The notes beneath the pieces were generated by a model that was given only the letters and a program-made list of their open reading frames with translations, was not told where the DNA came from and did no database searches. A stretch of DNA of 64,000 bases from Parasutterella excrementihominis YIT 11859 (GTDB lineage: Bacteria; Pseudomonadota; Gammaproteobacteria; Burkholderiales; Burkholderiaceae_F): positions 1 to 64,000 of the forward strand of contig NZ_GL883691.1 in NCBI RefSeq assembly GCF_000205025.1. The letters run 5' to 3'. The translations under genes were made by a program, and so were the position numbers. Positions 46,801 through 53,700 of this stretch are shown here, piece after piece; the stretch's first letter is position 1; each line of letters starts with the position of its first letter.

Positions 46801-49800
46801 TTCAACAACGGTCACTACTCGATATAACTCCCAAAAGTTTACCGTTTGGGATGCATTTGATTACGGCGAGCCTACAAACTGGGCGTCAGTAAATACGACA
46901 ACAGTAAGAGATGCAGACTTAGCAAACGGCTCGACCATTTGGGTAGCAGACCGTCCTGAAGGAAAGAATGAGAATTTTGAGGCTTGGACTACACATGTGA
47001 GCAGTTCGGAGAGCTCAACGGTTACTCATTGGACAACTTATAACACTTGGGTCCACTTCTCAGGCACACATCACACTCAGAAAGTTACGACCACTTCGAC
47101 TTCAACGCTTTATTCCTACACGGTAAAGGCTGACCATCAAGTAGGTACGTCTTTCTTAAGCGGAACCAATACAATCGTGATTAAAAGCGGTAAGTCAGTC
47201 CTGCTCGGAGGCGCTGTGAACGCCCAGGGCGGTTCTGTTAGCTTGATTGCAGGGAACAACATCCTCAATCAAAGCGGAGCCGCAGCAATAACCGGAGCAT
47301 CTAATCTGACCTTGAAAGCAGATTCAGGATCAATTGGCTCGGAAGGATCTGCTATTAAGTGGACAGCAGCCGGAAGTTCCGACAAGCAGTTAAATCTAAC
47401 GGCAACCGCTGGCAAGTCTATTTATATTGATGCCAAGAATCTGAATTCGGGCGCAGCCGTTTCCGGATCCCTGAATGCCGGAGAAACGGTTTCTGCTGAA
47501 TTCAGAGGCGGCGTTGACTTGAATTCGCTTTCCGGACAGAAGCTTTCTCTTGTTTCCCAAGAAGGCGGAATTAATATTAAGAGTCTGGATCACAAAGAGG
47601 CCTCTGATCTGTCGCAGCGTCTTGACCTGACTGCAGCAGGTGATATTTCTTTGAAATCTGTCGGAGATATTTCTGTTGGTCAGATCAGCACGAGTGGGGA
47701 TGTCACAATTGATTCAGCCGGAAATATTTATGATGCGATTGATCGCTCGGATCGCGATGAGCGTTCGGCACAAAAACGCCTTGAAAGCTGGATTGAAGCC
47801 GGCATTCTGACGTCTGACGGAACTTCTAACGAAGGGGCTCGGTTTGCTAAAGACGAACAAGACATAAAAAATGGTATTACTTCCGACTTTAATCGATATC
47901 AGGCTTACCTAAACCATGAGCAGGAAGCTGAAAAGGGTCGCGTAAGAGCGCTGACAACAGAAGAGCAAAAGGATTTTGCGGCTCTGAAGTCTCGCTTTGC
48001 GGGATGCGGCTCTGCAGAAGACGCAATTAACAAAGAAGCGAAAATTCAAGGCTCGGCATTAAATCTTGTTCAAGCATCGAAAGACAATTACGGCTGGACG
48101 CAGAACGAATTGCTCTTTGCAGTGTCTGAAGCCATCTTGAATCCCGATCCGAGCTATGTTCCTGAGTCAGGCGTTGCCAATATCAAAGCAGCAAATATTA
48201 CGTTGAAGTCTGGCGCCGGAATCGGTCAGGAACTTGACGGTCATACGGCAAACATCAGCGATTTGGATGCTTCGACAGAAAAAGGCTTGAACCTCTACAA
48301 GCTTTTAGCTCGAGCAGAAGCTAATGACGTTACTTGGAACAAAAAAGCAGGCACTCTGACGATCAACTTAAAGAAAGCCTTTGAAGTCCATCAGAGCAGC
48401 GACACGAAATTAAATGCGGATGCAGTAAACAGCATTTATCTACAGTCTGACTCTGAAAACACATTGAATCTCGGTTCCCTTTCTTCTCAAAACGGAGATA
48501 TCCGTCTCACTGCTACAAATGGAATCACTCTATCCGGAGAGGGTGCGGTTAAAGCTAAAGACTTGATCCTGAGAGCAGGGCTTGGTTCAATCGGATCCGC
48601 CGACAAACTTCTTAAAACGGCGATTACAGGATCGGCCGTGTTCTCCGGAAACGGAGGCGTATTTGTTGATCAAGACGGAACGCTTAATCTCCAATCCGTG
48701 GCCAGCGGTAAAGATGTTGTATTGAAGGCTGACAATATTTATTCCGTTAAGGACACAAGCGGACAGAGCGGACGAATTAGCGGAACCAATTTCGCTTTTG
48801 AAACAGACGGCGAGATCGGTCAGAAAGATGCAGCTTTGGGCTTGGATTCAGTCAATGACTTTAATGTTGTTCTGAAAGGCAAACCTCAGAATGTGTACCT
48901 TCAAGCCAATAGAGAATCTGAAATGTCTGTGTCCGTGACCGAAGAGACAGTTACTTCAAATGTTGAGATCTCGACGGAAGGTTCTCTGAAAGTTAAAAAA
49001 CTTGTTTCAGAAGGCGGAGAGATCGAATTTAATGCCAAAAAGACATTAACAATTGAAGAGATTCAGGCCAAAAGAGATGTGGCGGCTGAAGCTAACACGA
49101 TCCACCTTAACGGAACAGCGAAGACCTCTGATGGTAATCTGACTCTTAAGGCAGGCTCGTCGCTTTCGGTCGCAGACCATTCCACCCTTTCAGCTTTAAA
49201 CGGAACCCTTGATCTTTCTGCACCGAAAACGACTTTCGGAAAAGCGCTAACGCTGGAAGCTAAAAAACTCGGCCTTACTACAAGCAATGATATTTCTTTG
49301 ACGGACAGCAGTCTAACTGCAGGAACAGATGGCCTTTCGTTAGTTTCTTCCGAAGGATCTGTCTCCATTAATGGCGGCGCATTAACGTCTCAGAACTCTA
49401 TAAATGTTTCATCAGCTAAGGACACGACAATCAGCAGAACTGCTGTTTCTTCAGAAGGAAACGACGCAGAGGCCGGAGTCTTTTTGAGTTCTTCTGAAGG
49501 CGCAGTCAAAGTCAGTGACGGCTCGATCAATTCGAACGGTTCCGTCAAACTTTCTGCTGTCACAGACGCGCAGCTGACAAATGTTTCCGTATCGGCTAAG
49601 GGAACGGGAGAAGGCAGCGGAGTAGAAGTGAATTCCTCTCAAGGTTCCGTCATGATCGATGCCGGACAACTTGACTCTCAAAGTTCTATCCGACTTACTT
49701 CTGCAGCCGGCACACAAGTGATGGGAGCCGATCTAATCGCCGCCGGCACTGGGGAATCGGAAGGCTTATTTATTAACTCAAATGGAGGAGCGGTTGAGGT

Positions 49801-52800
49801 AACAAGCAATACAGTAAGTTCAGGCTCAGTTATCGACATTGCGTCTCAAAAGGATGCCAGTCTAACTGTTGAAAGTTTGAATGCAGCTGGCAAACTCGAT
49901 GTCGAGAGTAAAGAAGGAAGCATCAACGTAAGTTCAGAAGCGAACGGCAACACAGGCGGTTTGCAGGCCGCAGCAGAAAACGGCTCTGTTACGTTGAAGG
50001 GGCTCAATGTCGATTCTTCAACTGATATTGATGTTCTGGCGAAAGATAGTATTTCCGTTACCGGCGGCTCCTTAAAGAACAAGGATGGTTCTAATTTGAT
50101 CTTGGTGTCGAAAGAAGGCAATTTGAACCTTGCTCTGAATGAAAAGAATCTTGCTGCCGATACGATCACCTTAAAAGGAAAAGGCGAACTTAATCTCACG
50201 GGTTATACGCTTGTTGCTTCCAAAGGCGACTTGAAGGTTGCTACCGGCGGATTGAATATCAAGGATGCCTCTTTGAGTACTTCGACACCCGGCTCGGTTC
50301 TCCTCTCGGCTGAGGAAGGAAACGTTGATTCTAATAACAAGACCAGCATTGATTCTGCCGGCAGTCTGGAAGTGGGCGCAGCAGGCAAGGTCGATTTATC
50401 CGCAGCTAAAGTTGTATATTCGGAGTCTGGAGCACTACGTCTGACAGCAGGTTCTACAGATTCTGACGCCCTTAAAGTGTTTGCTCATAAAAACAATACC
50501 TTTAAGGGCGACGAAGTCGTAATGGACAGCGCCGGAGGGTTGATTTTTGCAGATGAAGCCCCCATTACAGTTGAGGCTTCTTCCGGGAAAGCCGTCTTGA
50601 AAGGACAGGCAATTGACCTCAAATCCGGTTCTTCCGTCAAAGCAAGGGACGAAGCAGTAGTTCGCGGATACGAGAGTTTGGTGCTCGGAGACAAAATATC
50701 TGTCGAGGGCTGCAGTGTGTCTGTTACGGGAGGAAAACAAGCCTTCAGCCTCGGAAACTATGTTTCTCTGACAGCAACAAATGGCGGAATTGAAGTTTTG
50801 GCAGACGCCGACGCGACGCTTGGAGGATCGCTCAACGTGAATGCTTCCTTGAAAGATCCGTCTGCTGGAGACGAAGCTCCGATCCGGATCGGAGCTCAGG
50901 GAGTTTTAAACGTTACGGAAGACAAATTCGAAGTCATTGCTGAAAACGGCAGTGTCGATATCTTTGGCGGGAACGGCCTGAATATCAAGAATGATTTAAC
51001 GATCGTTTCTGCGTCCGACAGCTCTTTAATCTCGGAACGTGGTTTAATTGATATCGGAAATAAAGCGACGGTGAAAGCCGGGACGCAAAGCGGATTAAGT
51101 CAAGAAAACCCGCTCTATGGAAAAGTCAGTGTCATCGCCGGAGACAGCTTTACTATCGGTGATGAAGCTCAAATCCTTTCTGACGATTTATTGGTTTCTG
51201 CCCAAAAGGATGTTCGATTCGGTGATAAAGCGACGCTCGTCGGTGCCACAGACGGAGTCACGGTAAGAAGCAGTGAAGGTTCGATCTACATGGGTGAGAA
51301 CCTTACGGTGACTTCTAAGGCTGTCAAAACTTTGTTTGAAGCTGGAAAAGATATTGTGATCGATCGGGATGCGAAACTCGACAGCCAAGAAAATTCTGTG
51401 GTGTTCAGTGCCGGAGAGAATATAAGGTTCGAAGAAGACTTTACGGTTCATGGAAAAGGATTTGAACTCAATGCTCTAGGCTCGCTGCTTGTAGGAGACA
51501 GAGCAACGGTTCAAACGAAATTCGGAAAATACGAGACCGGTTCGATAGAATCTTTGCCGCAAACGTCTATTGACGTGAAAGGAGATGTTAGATTCGGGAA
51601 TGATGCAACGTTCCGTACGACGATGCTGTCTATGAACGCGGGAGATGATGAAAATCACACGGAAGGAAATATAACTTTCGGCGAACGTGCTTCCATCCAA
51701 ACTTCAGTTCTCGGCGCTGTTATTGACGCTCAAGGAGATATTGCTTTCGGCGCCGGCGCAAACATTCGGACCCAAGAAGATCAGGAAGATTCTTACGTCC
51801 GAATCTCTTCACGCGGCCAAACAAGTTTTGGAGAAAACGCATTTGTTACGTCTGGAACGAGCTTAGATATTATCGGCAACAAGGGCATTTTCTTGGATAA
51901 GGGCGCCGTTCTTCAATCGAAGCTTGAGGACGGCTCTAAGAACCATACGTCACTGGTTTCAGAACATGGCGACATCAGGTTGGGAGAAAACTCAGTCGTC
52001 CAAGGTCAAACGGCTTACATCCGAACCGGAGATGAGTGGGGTGTCGGAGGCGGTTCTATCGAGCTGGGAGATAATTCTCAAGTCAGCGCGAGAGACAACG
52101 TCAGCATGAATGTGACAGGAGACGTGGTTCTTGACGGACAATTCCTTTCGACTTCTCTCCATGAAACAGAAATCAGATCTTCTGAAGGCAATGTCGTACT
52201 CAAAGATGAATCGGAATTGATTTCTTACGGTGACGTGTATTTAGACGCAGCCGGATCTATAGATATCGGATCTGATTCCTTTATTTTTGCCGGTAATGAT
52301 CCGGATGCTTCCAATCGAGTGGGTAAAAAGGATGTTTCCTTCACTGCCGGACAAGATGTCACAATCGGAAAGGGCACGGTTGTTCTGACTCAAGCTGACC
52401 TGAATATTGAAGCAAAACGGGGCTCAGTTGTTTTTGAAGAGGAAACAGCTGTTGGTGTCCTCAGTCCTTCCGAAGATGAGGAAATCAATCGTTTGACGGT
52501 TTCTGCAGGAAAAGACTTTACGATAAAAGACACCGTAATGTTGTTTGCTTCCGAAGAGGCTCAATTGAAAGCAGGGGGAAACTTCGAGCTCGGTCAAGGA
52601 TCCGTCTTGGCTGGGGACGGTCTTGTGAAAGTAGAGGCCGGGAAAGATGTGTCCTTGAAACATGGCTCCGGAATTGAAGGATTCTCTTCTGACGGGGTGG
52701 AAAACCTCGAGATTCACGCGGAAAGAAACGTCCATCAAGACGCTTCTGCCGACGGCATTGCGTCCGATCGTCTGGAAGTTTCTGCAGGCGGATCGGTTGA

Positions 52801-53623
52801 GTTACTAGCTCAGAAATCAGCCAAGGATAAAGAACTGGGGAATCGAGTTGATGAATTGATTGTATCTGCCGGTTCGGACATTAATTTGGTCTTGAACGGT
52901 CAGAAGCAGGAAATTCAGATTAACGAAGAAAAAGGCAATATCATCAACGGAAATCTGACTATAGAAAATTACAACGGTCCGCTTTCAGTTGGATATGAAC
53001 TGACTGTTAACGGCCACGCTGAAATGAAAGCCGACAGTGTTTTACTTAAAGACCTTCAAGCATCTCAGGATATTTATCTCGAAGCCAACGGCGAAATTCG
53101 AGCCAATGGGCTAGCGTCCGGAGCGGATGTCACGATTGTCCAGCGCTCCGCAGATCCGTCTGCTGCCGTCGTGGTCAAAAATGTCGATGCCGGAGATCAG
53201 ATCTTTGTCCTGAATGCTGGCGGTCCGATATCCTTAGAAAAATCTGTTTCCGGTAATTCAACAATGATATTTGTCTCTCAGGATGGGTATAAGCCGGATA
53301 GGAACGTTATTTCTTCAAGATCCAACAGAGTAGGGATTTTCGCGGCTGCACCGCAAATGCTGTCGGTGTTCGATCGCTTTGATCGTGAAATCTCTTATCT
53401 CAGTAAGGATTCTTTGCAAGCTGACCAGCGCCATCATCATTATGCGTTATATCGTTATGGAGAAGACACGCATATGCCTGCTTCGCGTTTATTTTTTAAC
53501 GGGTACAGAGCTGAAAGCGTAAGTCCTTCGAATGGTCTGATAAAGGAAGCTCTACTTGTTGTAACCAACCGGTGGCAGGTTAACATGGGAGAAGAGGGAA
53601 CCGAAGAGGAAACCGAAGACTGA
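34886..53623 (+). CDS. giant TpsA exoprotein, filamentous haemagglutinin/LktA-type adhesin
   Basis: 6245 aa, over 600 kDa. The N-terminus is an extended signal peptide (MNKIYKVIWNVCRGIHVV, hydrophobic core to about residue 57, cleavage near AEA), then a TPS secretion domain (about 60-260) with NHLVNFVDNKISVNGTVNA and GGNLYFVSPQGMIVGKTGV. Residues about 1640-3330 contain repeated modules of roughly 50-60 aa with Gly/Ala-rich cores of the form GxxGxGxxVxVNxxxxxxxA, as in Fusobacterium LktA-like adhesins. Residues about 3990-4090 are rich in Thr, Trp, Tyr and His. Residues about 4105-6070 are short beta-helix repeats (SxExGSVxI type). Several helical, charged insertions interrupt it (about 790-905, 1195-1235, 3470-3540, 4285-4415). 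The C-terminus is acidic (EEGTEEETED). There are very few cysteines and no VENN or CdiA-type toxin end. Secreted by the TpsB just upstream; likely a surface fibre for adhesion or biofilm. Confidence 0.9.
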   Translation: MNKIYKVIWNVCRGIHVVTDENHRAHGKETSSLIVPVELLVMEASLLTLPLTAVAEALDHAITVDPNWTGTTITSSQDNLHHDISTSYINGSVAANKFTQFRVGEKHLVDMHLPENTNHLVNFVDNKISVNGTVNALKENKIGGNLYFVSPQGMIVGKTGVINAGSLTAVITTDDAYKKYSELSDKKLPLGLGQTEEQALATLQKMQQGEVPLNPVGVITVNGSINAGNRITLAASQIHLEFGAKLSNLETDFKNLVHIKEGQNIVTKSSVSDTLVTQEAADGSGDILLLARSDSSGTGSIAGSVTKQKVQAKVKVANGASVKSRGNVKVSSMAGNGVYDIDKKLRPSGYDKLTEEEKAKKDREIGHFVSDGKHKLLDVSSEIRIDGVITAAKDLDVNSVAENRLVKSSTTMADLSTGLTLEILGTATPFNEAVYYADLKTSSLINIGKDASLSAGQNLSLDSVADTKLEAGTSTSLFDLFNTESTQKVPSIAAIVALADSSSTVNVAGSLRAGKDLTITSADDLTVEASATAATKESKAVQTSVLVARLKGTSDINVESSALLDIVKDAGKVEISSNQNSSVKTESSVVVQDGSYGGLAFNYTELDTHSNVLLNTGFTNEALEASVTAKNVTEDLTIKADNAVGASGISKLLYDTIGAVSRDFVAGLMGQAGQGVDSKFDSTKFKLGGAVGVVLGSQTSSVIVNTPVIEGCSIGLQTAGNLNLSSDVLLRDHHYLVTSKVSSAAPEGETSQTKLQGSLAVLVALSGDEKEAVRSILEIGNDSVLKANNGQLVLDSEAEIEWNRLTKMKEDFAKARDRLKAIFAHEFKDQWAKVEEAFDKVDADFNSVSDANLSFIEKIKKVGTSFGTLGSALGTFFGEVKVIGSAGAETGNVVMSLLEFIKPTNYLNAYAASAGDASSDNSVWSATGTAMVINQKTASLLNVGKNTRIEAHGTPSADSQSNGNLIVRSNALNESLVLGGKAATVFGIPIPDMEKASALGATVVYNQLTSSSRLIVRENAQLTADNVALLTAQDSIYGLTIGAAADVNKGDLSLEGLAAVAVTNGTNLVWLDDESQVKGSSVEVSAKRDDDVQTIAGAVVVDISDNANKAAGAGIAVNAGKLGNELRVKDNDVIAEQDRSLYEAQGFLEASGADGKVNLLASEDLAMNAIGVAGGVGVSGHSPESNDPPGKISQFFSGLGDKATYVKEGLSFYLEEGGPLLAQKANGLGHSIRDKFNRNQSQNDPTSSSMSGNNNSNLAQNGSTASTTSSSTSGVAQGGTSQFQLGAAGSAAWNDTDTENEVNIEVGNFQIKAPEEVSVDAVTDKWVGAWAGAAGINYISELNAANYAAGIAGAVAGNTGNYKTAVNIDATKLNSQGLKFNTDLKKLNIRSVSDGTTVAEGLAAALSLGAAKFSGAFDAGVSANLIGNTVSTNVKGLSQLDGSAFNTAYNQVSWVGDNQVTGGIGFSFGKGGNTGAKSFGGSLIFAVADIDNTVSSEFADSTLKLAGTSAVRALSDITQVTTAVSSAVTTGESSFALSGAAASSELTNNVSTTLNGLSISVAGEGGFEAAARSSGGQEADEFENLADRKWYVDNLDELNNESYFKDVGLRTSPDAEETGKDSSKEQTQNLGDLYDQAGKMKQITVAVSPAIGAGGSSGGAGVVVNQIHNQFAVNASGTVINTDNASSSVVLDAKDDAFSLGVAVGVAGGKGKFNAAGSVVVSNVDQGASVVVNDLTSTVNRLNVHADSGATTVNVGGNFGVNVGDGAIGAVGASVVVANTNNKASADVDGLNLSSVQFSSSKLDIAAVNRASAWAAAADGAVSVSGLGIGGAVAVNRVKNDALVQLKNSRLTGLKEAALNSSDKAAIWTMAGNVSVAPEGKAGLSGAVAYASSRSSQTQAIADSVVIAQPEGSNNLTDFSVDAEADDHISTLVLSVGVAGGNVGLSGAAGTNEINRSANASVNNLSTVNYTKDQTTQGVKDQAAKALNALSVHASSSTNIDNLGIVAGVGAQGAGIGVGVAVNRVNTDTTAALSASDKQRLVSSDTLTVLAESNNDIDTIGIGGAGGSKAGVTASTAINLVTNNTAARTNNLNAEYAGAALIQARSDDTIGTYGGQLQGAQNAAVGATVTVSEKRGLTQAEILNSDFVRSAQETSLVLTTKAGVDKDAINSKIVEDVSVAASLRNSRQDKTVSGLMVDASSTETFKTFYITGGGAKDAAVTATGNVNYFGGKTETKVQSSNLNAGSGALMVGASDAANVDTVIATASGALGAAIGVVTNIITTDHSTGVVVTGTSTDKSSLTGTSVSVDADAKEGISSLLIAASGAQYAAVSASVNVNRQLSDVSAAVDQTEVLDSFAQNANYLGRITTSAITAAGSQYAAVPISVVINYADNAVSSSVAHSILRAEGQSASVGANRISEFSSLNVTASGAMYGAVAGLVNVNTIEGATSAEVNDSEVKAGQFSVNAENEDHLKVTDVTATGAIGSLGASVVVSYFKGSSAANLRNSIVTADKLTVSSLQDHYVNGTVAFASGGIGTIGANVFSLVIGSGDNPFASNRQDLGSAEDTVNKYLSDYASSGTGSLGFITENDELTQEEKDKIVGSAAAADASVSSGSGNGTSVVVSGNYLTVGSSDVSVKEDSKAGSIDVTLGSGSAGAGVLAASVITLRRHYNNKVNLSGNTITSKDNFNVLNSLEGKTNLEAIQTSLALASGTAAYADAEITGGASTIWEGNVSGGIKLEEPKPDGSKDEANKAEENKPQTTNPVFEIKTENKSEIHLKSFGITVAAASGGGMVAEIRDKSRVESQVLNSRINSSFNASAVRQQKLFAESTAGYGGAINGVGALAKVYDGTDGEISTRTIFNGNTAGGDVSLTTNNRPDITVKSYGAGAGGLGIGVVQSIAETRGKVISEVTGNVFSHANLTVAAGAGLGDESGALKMTADSQTYGGAIIASIPVNTSEITNSNQVESKIELSGDSSLENFTSVTEGSAVYLSKTTAGTGGTIASGNNSAEVNHKVSVKNEVSSSSSVGVKNAVVTASNKEKAMVLADSAGGGIILAEGTDLDANAAQVKHTDRSDTTLTVSGRWNVQDAASFVTSGEHNIGMKADNTKGALAGGSGASLINDMQGTNKVSIGDGSAINASGILVGASDNWDVHAAEGTYAVDSRVYGAFVGTGIKASNTENRTQQVDIGKNVVLTADDLTISAKNVGRTSLKVRAQTAGAVAGVTAENFETLNTQNRINLADGVRLTASSAEGTLTIAASSDEDVEAQSVGDVQGAAVAGAGAKVSVNQNRTNEVNVGSGSNILSKGKLAIRAGRDADGSNSQFDLVSYAHAYSHSAIGGTDSEVSDSLNLTNKLNLNGEIKSWRDTELYAQSGDVSTDETARYWFWTSASDAGEVSIASTAAGTKSKNLTTDNKIQVGGLVQAGVNAKADIQISGIASPNESGVTLDSQNPLTITKTGVDDESVSGVKAESLTNMYWQRHEELQKAMQDYGTTNPSLLAAYKAEDELLLTTMEQKGLLIRGENGNFSLIDQTSRPYVQISNVTVSGGNISAFTDSVTGGGSLIAKTAEGINIDNQATVALKLSDIQILDKGGEFKLNDQVVIDKTGALGSFRGQLTTSANSEAPSIKVNSAYNGLVLVTSDGKEQRINPDTSIDISGKLINRAGNISVSSGGDVYADKTASISAGGSLGVTAKGSITQSYRGGLFNVGGSVEELWKDEVGSLDTQSSVSSNADHVYGPGKLGNADNGQAGDMVAGGSIFLAADAINLNGYVQSGYAKYGLTLSDTEVDKKISSIKANWQAHGSPSDVNSRTPQYALQEGGPVWDEASKSYKYQVAAWYDPVNDRVIVDDISPQGGQIYITGRVASTGGGQLSVANGSADININVGNRDVLLGNADTGNIEGLIQITDTNSGFKDSDKPDNAIAKVTEIRKGNAVAYWLNSDGTKTAGTKVLDSSYDPLTDQLYGWTDGKGSTTVTTRYNSQKFTVWDAFDYGEPTNWASVNTTTVRDADLANGSTIWVADRPEGKNENFEAWTTHVSSSESSTVTHWTTYNTWVHFSGTHHTQKVTTTSTSTLYSYTVKADHQVGTSFLSGTNTIVIKSGKSVLLGGAVNAQGGSVSLIAGNNILNQSGAAAITGASNLTLKADSGSIGSEGSAIKWTAAGSSDKQLNLTATAGKSIYIDAKNLNSGAAVSGSLNAGETVSAEFRGGVDLNSLSGQKLSLVSQEGGINIKSLDHKEASDLSQRLDLTAAGDISLKSVGDISVGQISTSGDVTIDSAGNIYDAIDRSDRDERSAQKRLESWIEAGILTSDGTSNEGARFAKDEQDIKNGITSDFNRYQAYLNHEQEAEKGRVRALTTEEQKDFAALKSRFAGCGSAEDAINKEAKIQGSALNLVQASKDNYGWTQNELLFAVSEAILNPDPSYVPESGVANIKAANITLKSGAGIGQELDGHTANISDLDASTEKGLNLYKLLARAEANDVTWNKKAGTLTINLKKAFEVHQSSDTKLNADAVNSIYLQSDSENTLNLGSLSSQNGDIRLTATNGITLSGEGAVKAKDLILRAGLGSIGSADKLLKTAITGSAVFSGNGGVFVDQDGTLNLQSVASGKDVVLKADNIYSVKDTSGQSGRISGTNFAFETDGEIGQKDAALGLDSVNDFNVVLKGKPQNVYLQANRESEMSVSVTEETVTSNVEISTEGSLKVKKLVSEGGEIEFNAKKTLTIEEIQAKRDVAAEANTIHLNGTAKTSDGNLTLKAGSSLSVADHSTLSALNGTLDLSAPKTTFGKALTLEAKKLGLTTSNDISLTDSSLTAGTDGLSLVSSEGSVSINGGALTSQNSINVSSAKDTTISRTAVSSEGNDAEAGVFLSSSEGAVKVSDGSINSNGSVKLSAVTDAQLTNVSVSAKGTGEGSGVEVNSSQGSVMIDAGQLDSQSSIRLTSAAGTQVMGADLIAAGTGESEGLFINSNGGAVEVTSNTVSSGSVIDIASQKDASLTVESLNAAGKLDVESKEGSINVSSEANGNTGGLQAAAENGSVTLKGLNVDSSTDIDVLAKDSISVTGGSLKNKDGSNLILVSKEGNLNLALNEKNLAADTITLKGKGELNLTGYTLVASKGDLKVATGGLNIKDASLSTSTPGSVLLSAEEGNVDSNNKTSIDSAGSLEVGAAGKVDLSAAKVVYSESGALRLTAGSTDSDALKVFAHKNNTFKGDEVVMDSAGGLIFADEAPITVEASSGKAVLKGQAIDLKSGSSVKARDEAVVRGYESLVLGDKISVEGCSVSVTGGKQAFSLGNYVSLTATNGGIEVLADADATLGGSLNVNASLKDPSAGDEAPIRIGAQGVLNVTEDKFEVIAENGSVDIFGGNGLNIKNDLTIVSASDSSLISERGLIDIGNKATVKAGTQSGLSQENPLYGKVSVIAGDSFTIGDEAQILSDDLLVSAQKDVRFGDKATLVGATDGVTVRSSEGSIYMGENLTVTSKAVKTLFEAGKDIVIDRDAKLDSQENSVVFSAGENIRFEEDFTVHGKGFELNALGSLLVGDRATVQTKFGKYETGSIESLPQTSIDVKGDVRFGNDATFRTTMLSMNAGDDENHTEGNITFGERASIQTSVLGAVIDAQGDIAFGAGANIRTQEDQEDSYVRISSRGQTSFGENAFVTSGTSLDIIGNKGIFLDKGAVLQSKLEDGSKNHTSLVSEHGDIRLGENSVVQGQTAYIRTGDEWGVGGGSIELGDNSQVSARDNVSMNVTGDVVLDGQFLSTSLHETEIRSSEGNVVLKDESELISYGDVYLDAAGSIDIGSDSFIFAGNDPDASNRVGKKDVSFTAGQDVTIGKGTVVLTQADLNIEAKRGSVVFEEETAVGVLSPSEDEEINRLTVSAGKDFTIKDTVMLFASEEAQLKAGGNFELGQGSVLAGDGLVKVEAGKDVSLKHGSGIEGFSSDGVENLEIHAERNVHQDASADGIASDRLEVSAGGSVELLAQKSAKDKELGNRVDELIVSAGSDINLVLNGQKQEIQINEEKGNIINGNLTIENYNGPLSVGYELTVNGHAEMKADSVLLKDLQASQDIYLEANGEIRANGLASGADVTIVQRSADPSAAVVVKNVDAGDQIFVLNAGGPISLEKSVSGNSTMIFVSQDGYKPDRNVISSRSNRVGIFAAAPQMLSVFDRFDREISYLSKDSLQADQRHHHYALYRYGEDTHMPASRLFFNGYRAESVSPSNGLIKEALLVVTNRWQVNMGEEGTEEETED

Positions 53624-53629
53624 TGAAAT

Positions 53630-53700
53630 GAGACCGAAAAGTCCGGTCTCCGCGGAGCTGACCTCCTCCTCTTCGGGTAGAGGAAGAGGAAAGAGGTCAG
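53630..53700. terminator. two hairpins between convergent genes
   Basis: Hairpin one: GAGACCG (53630-53636) with CGGTCTC (53644-53650). Hairpin two: a long stem starting CTGACCTC (53658-53665) and ending GAGGTCAG (53693-53700) with additional CTCC/GGAG pairing inside. The second overlaps the TctA stop codon. There are no T-runs, so termination may be factor-dependent. Confidence 0.5.

Noticed and set aside
34886-53623. Contact-dependent inhibition toxin (CdiA)
   Set aside because: There is no VENN-type motif, no variable toxin domain at the C-terminus and no small immunity gene downstream; the next gene is convergent.
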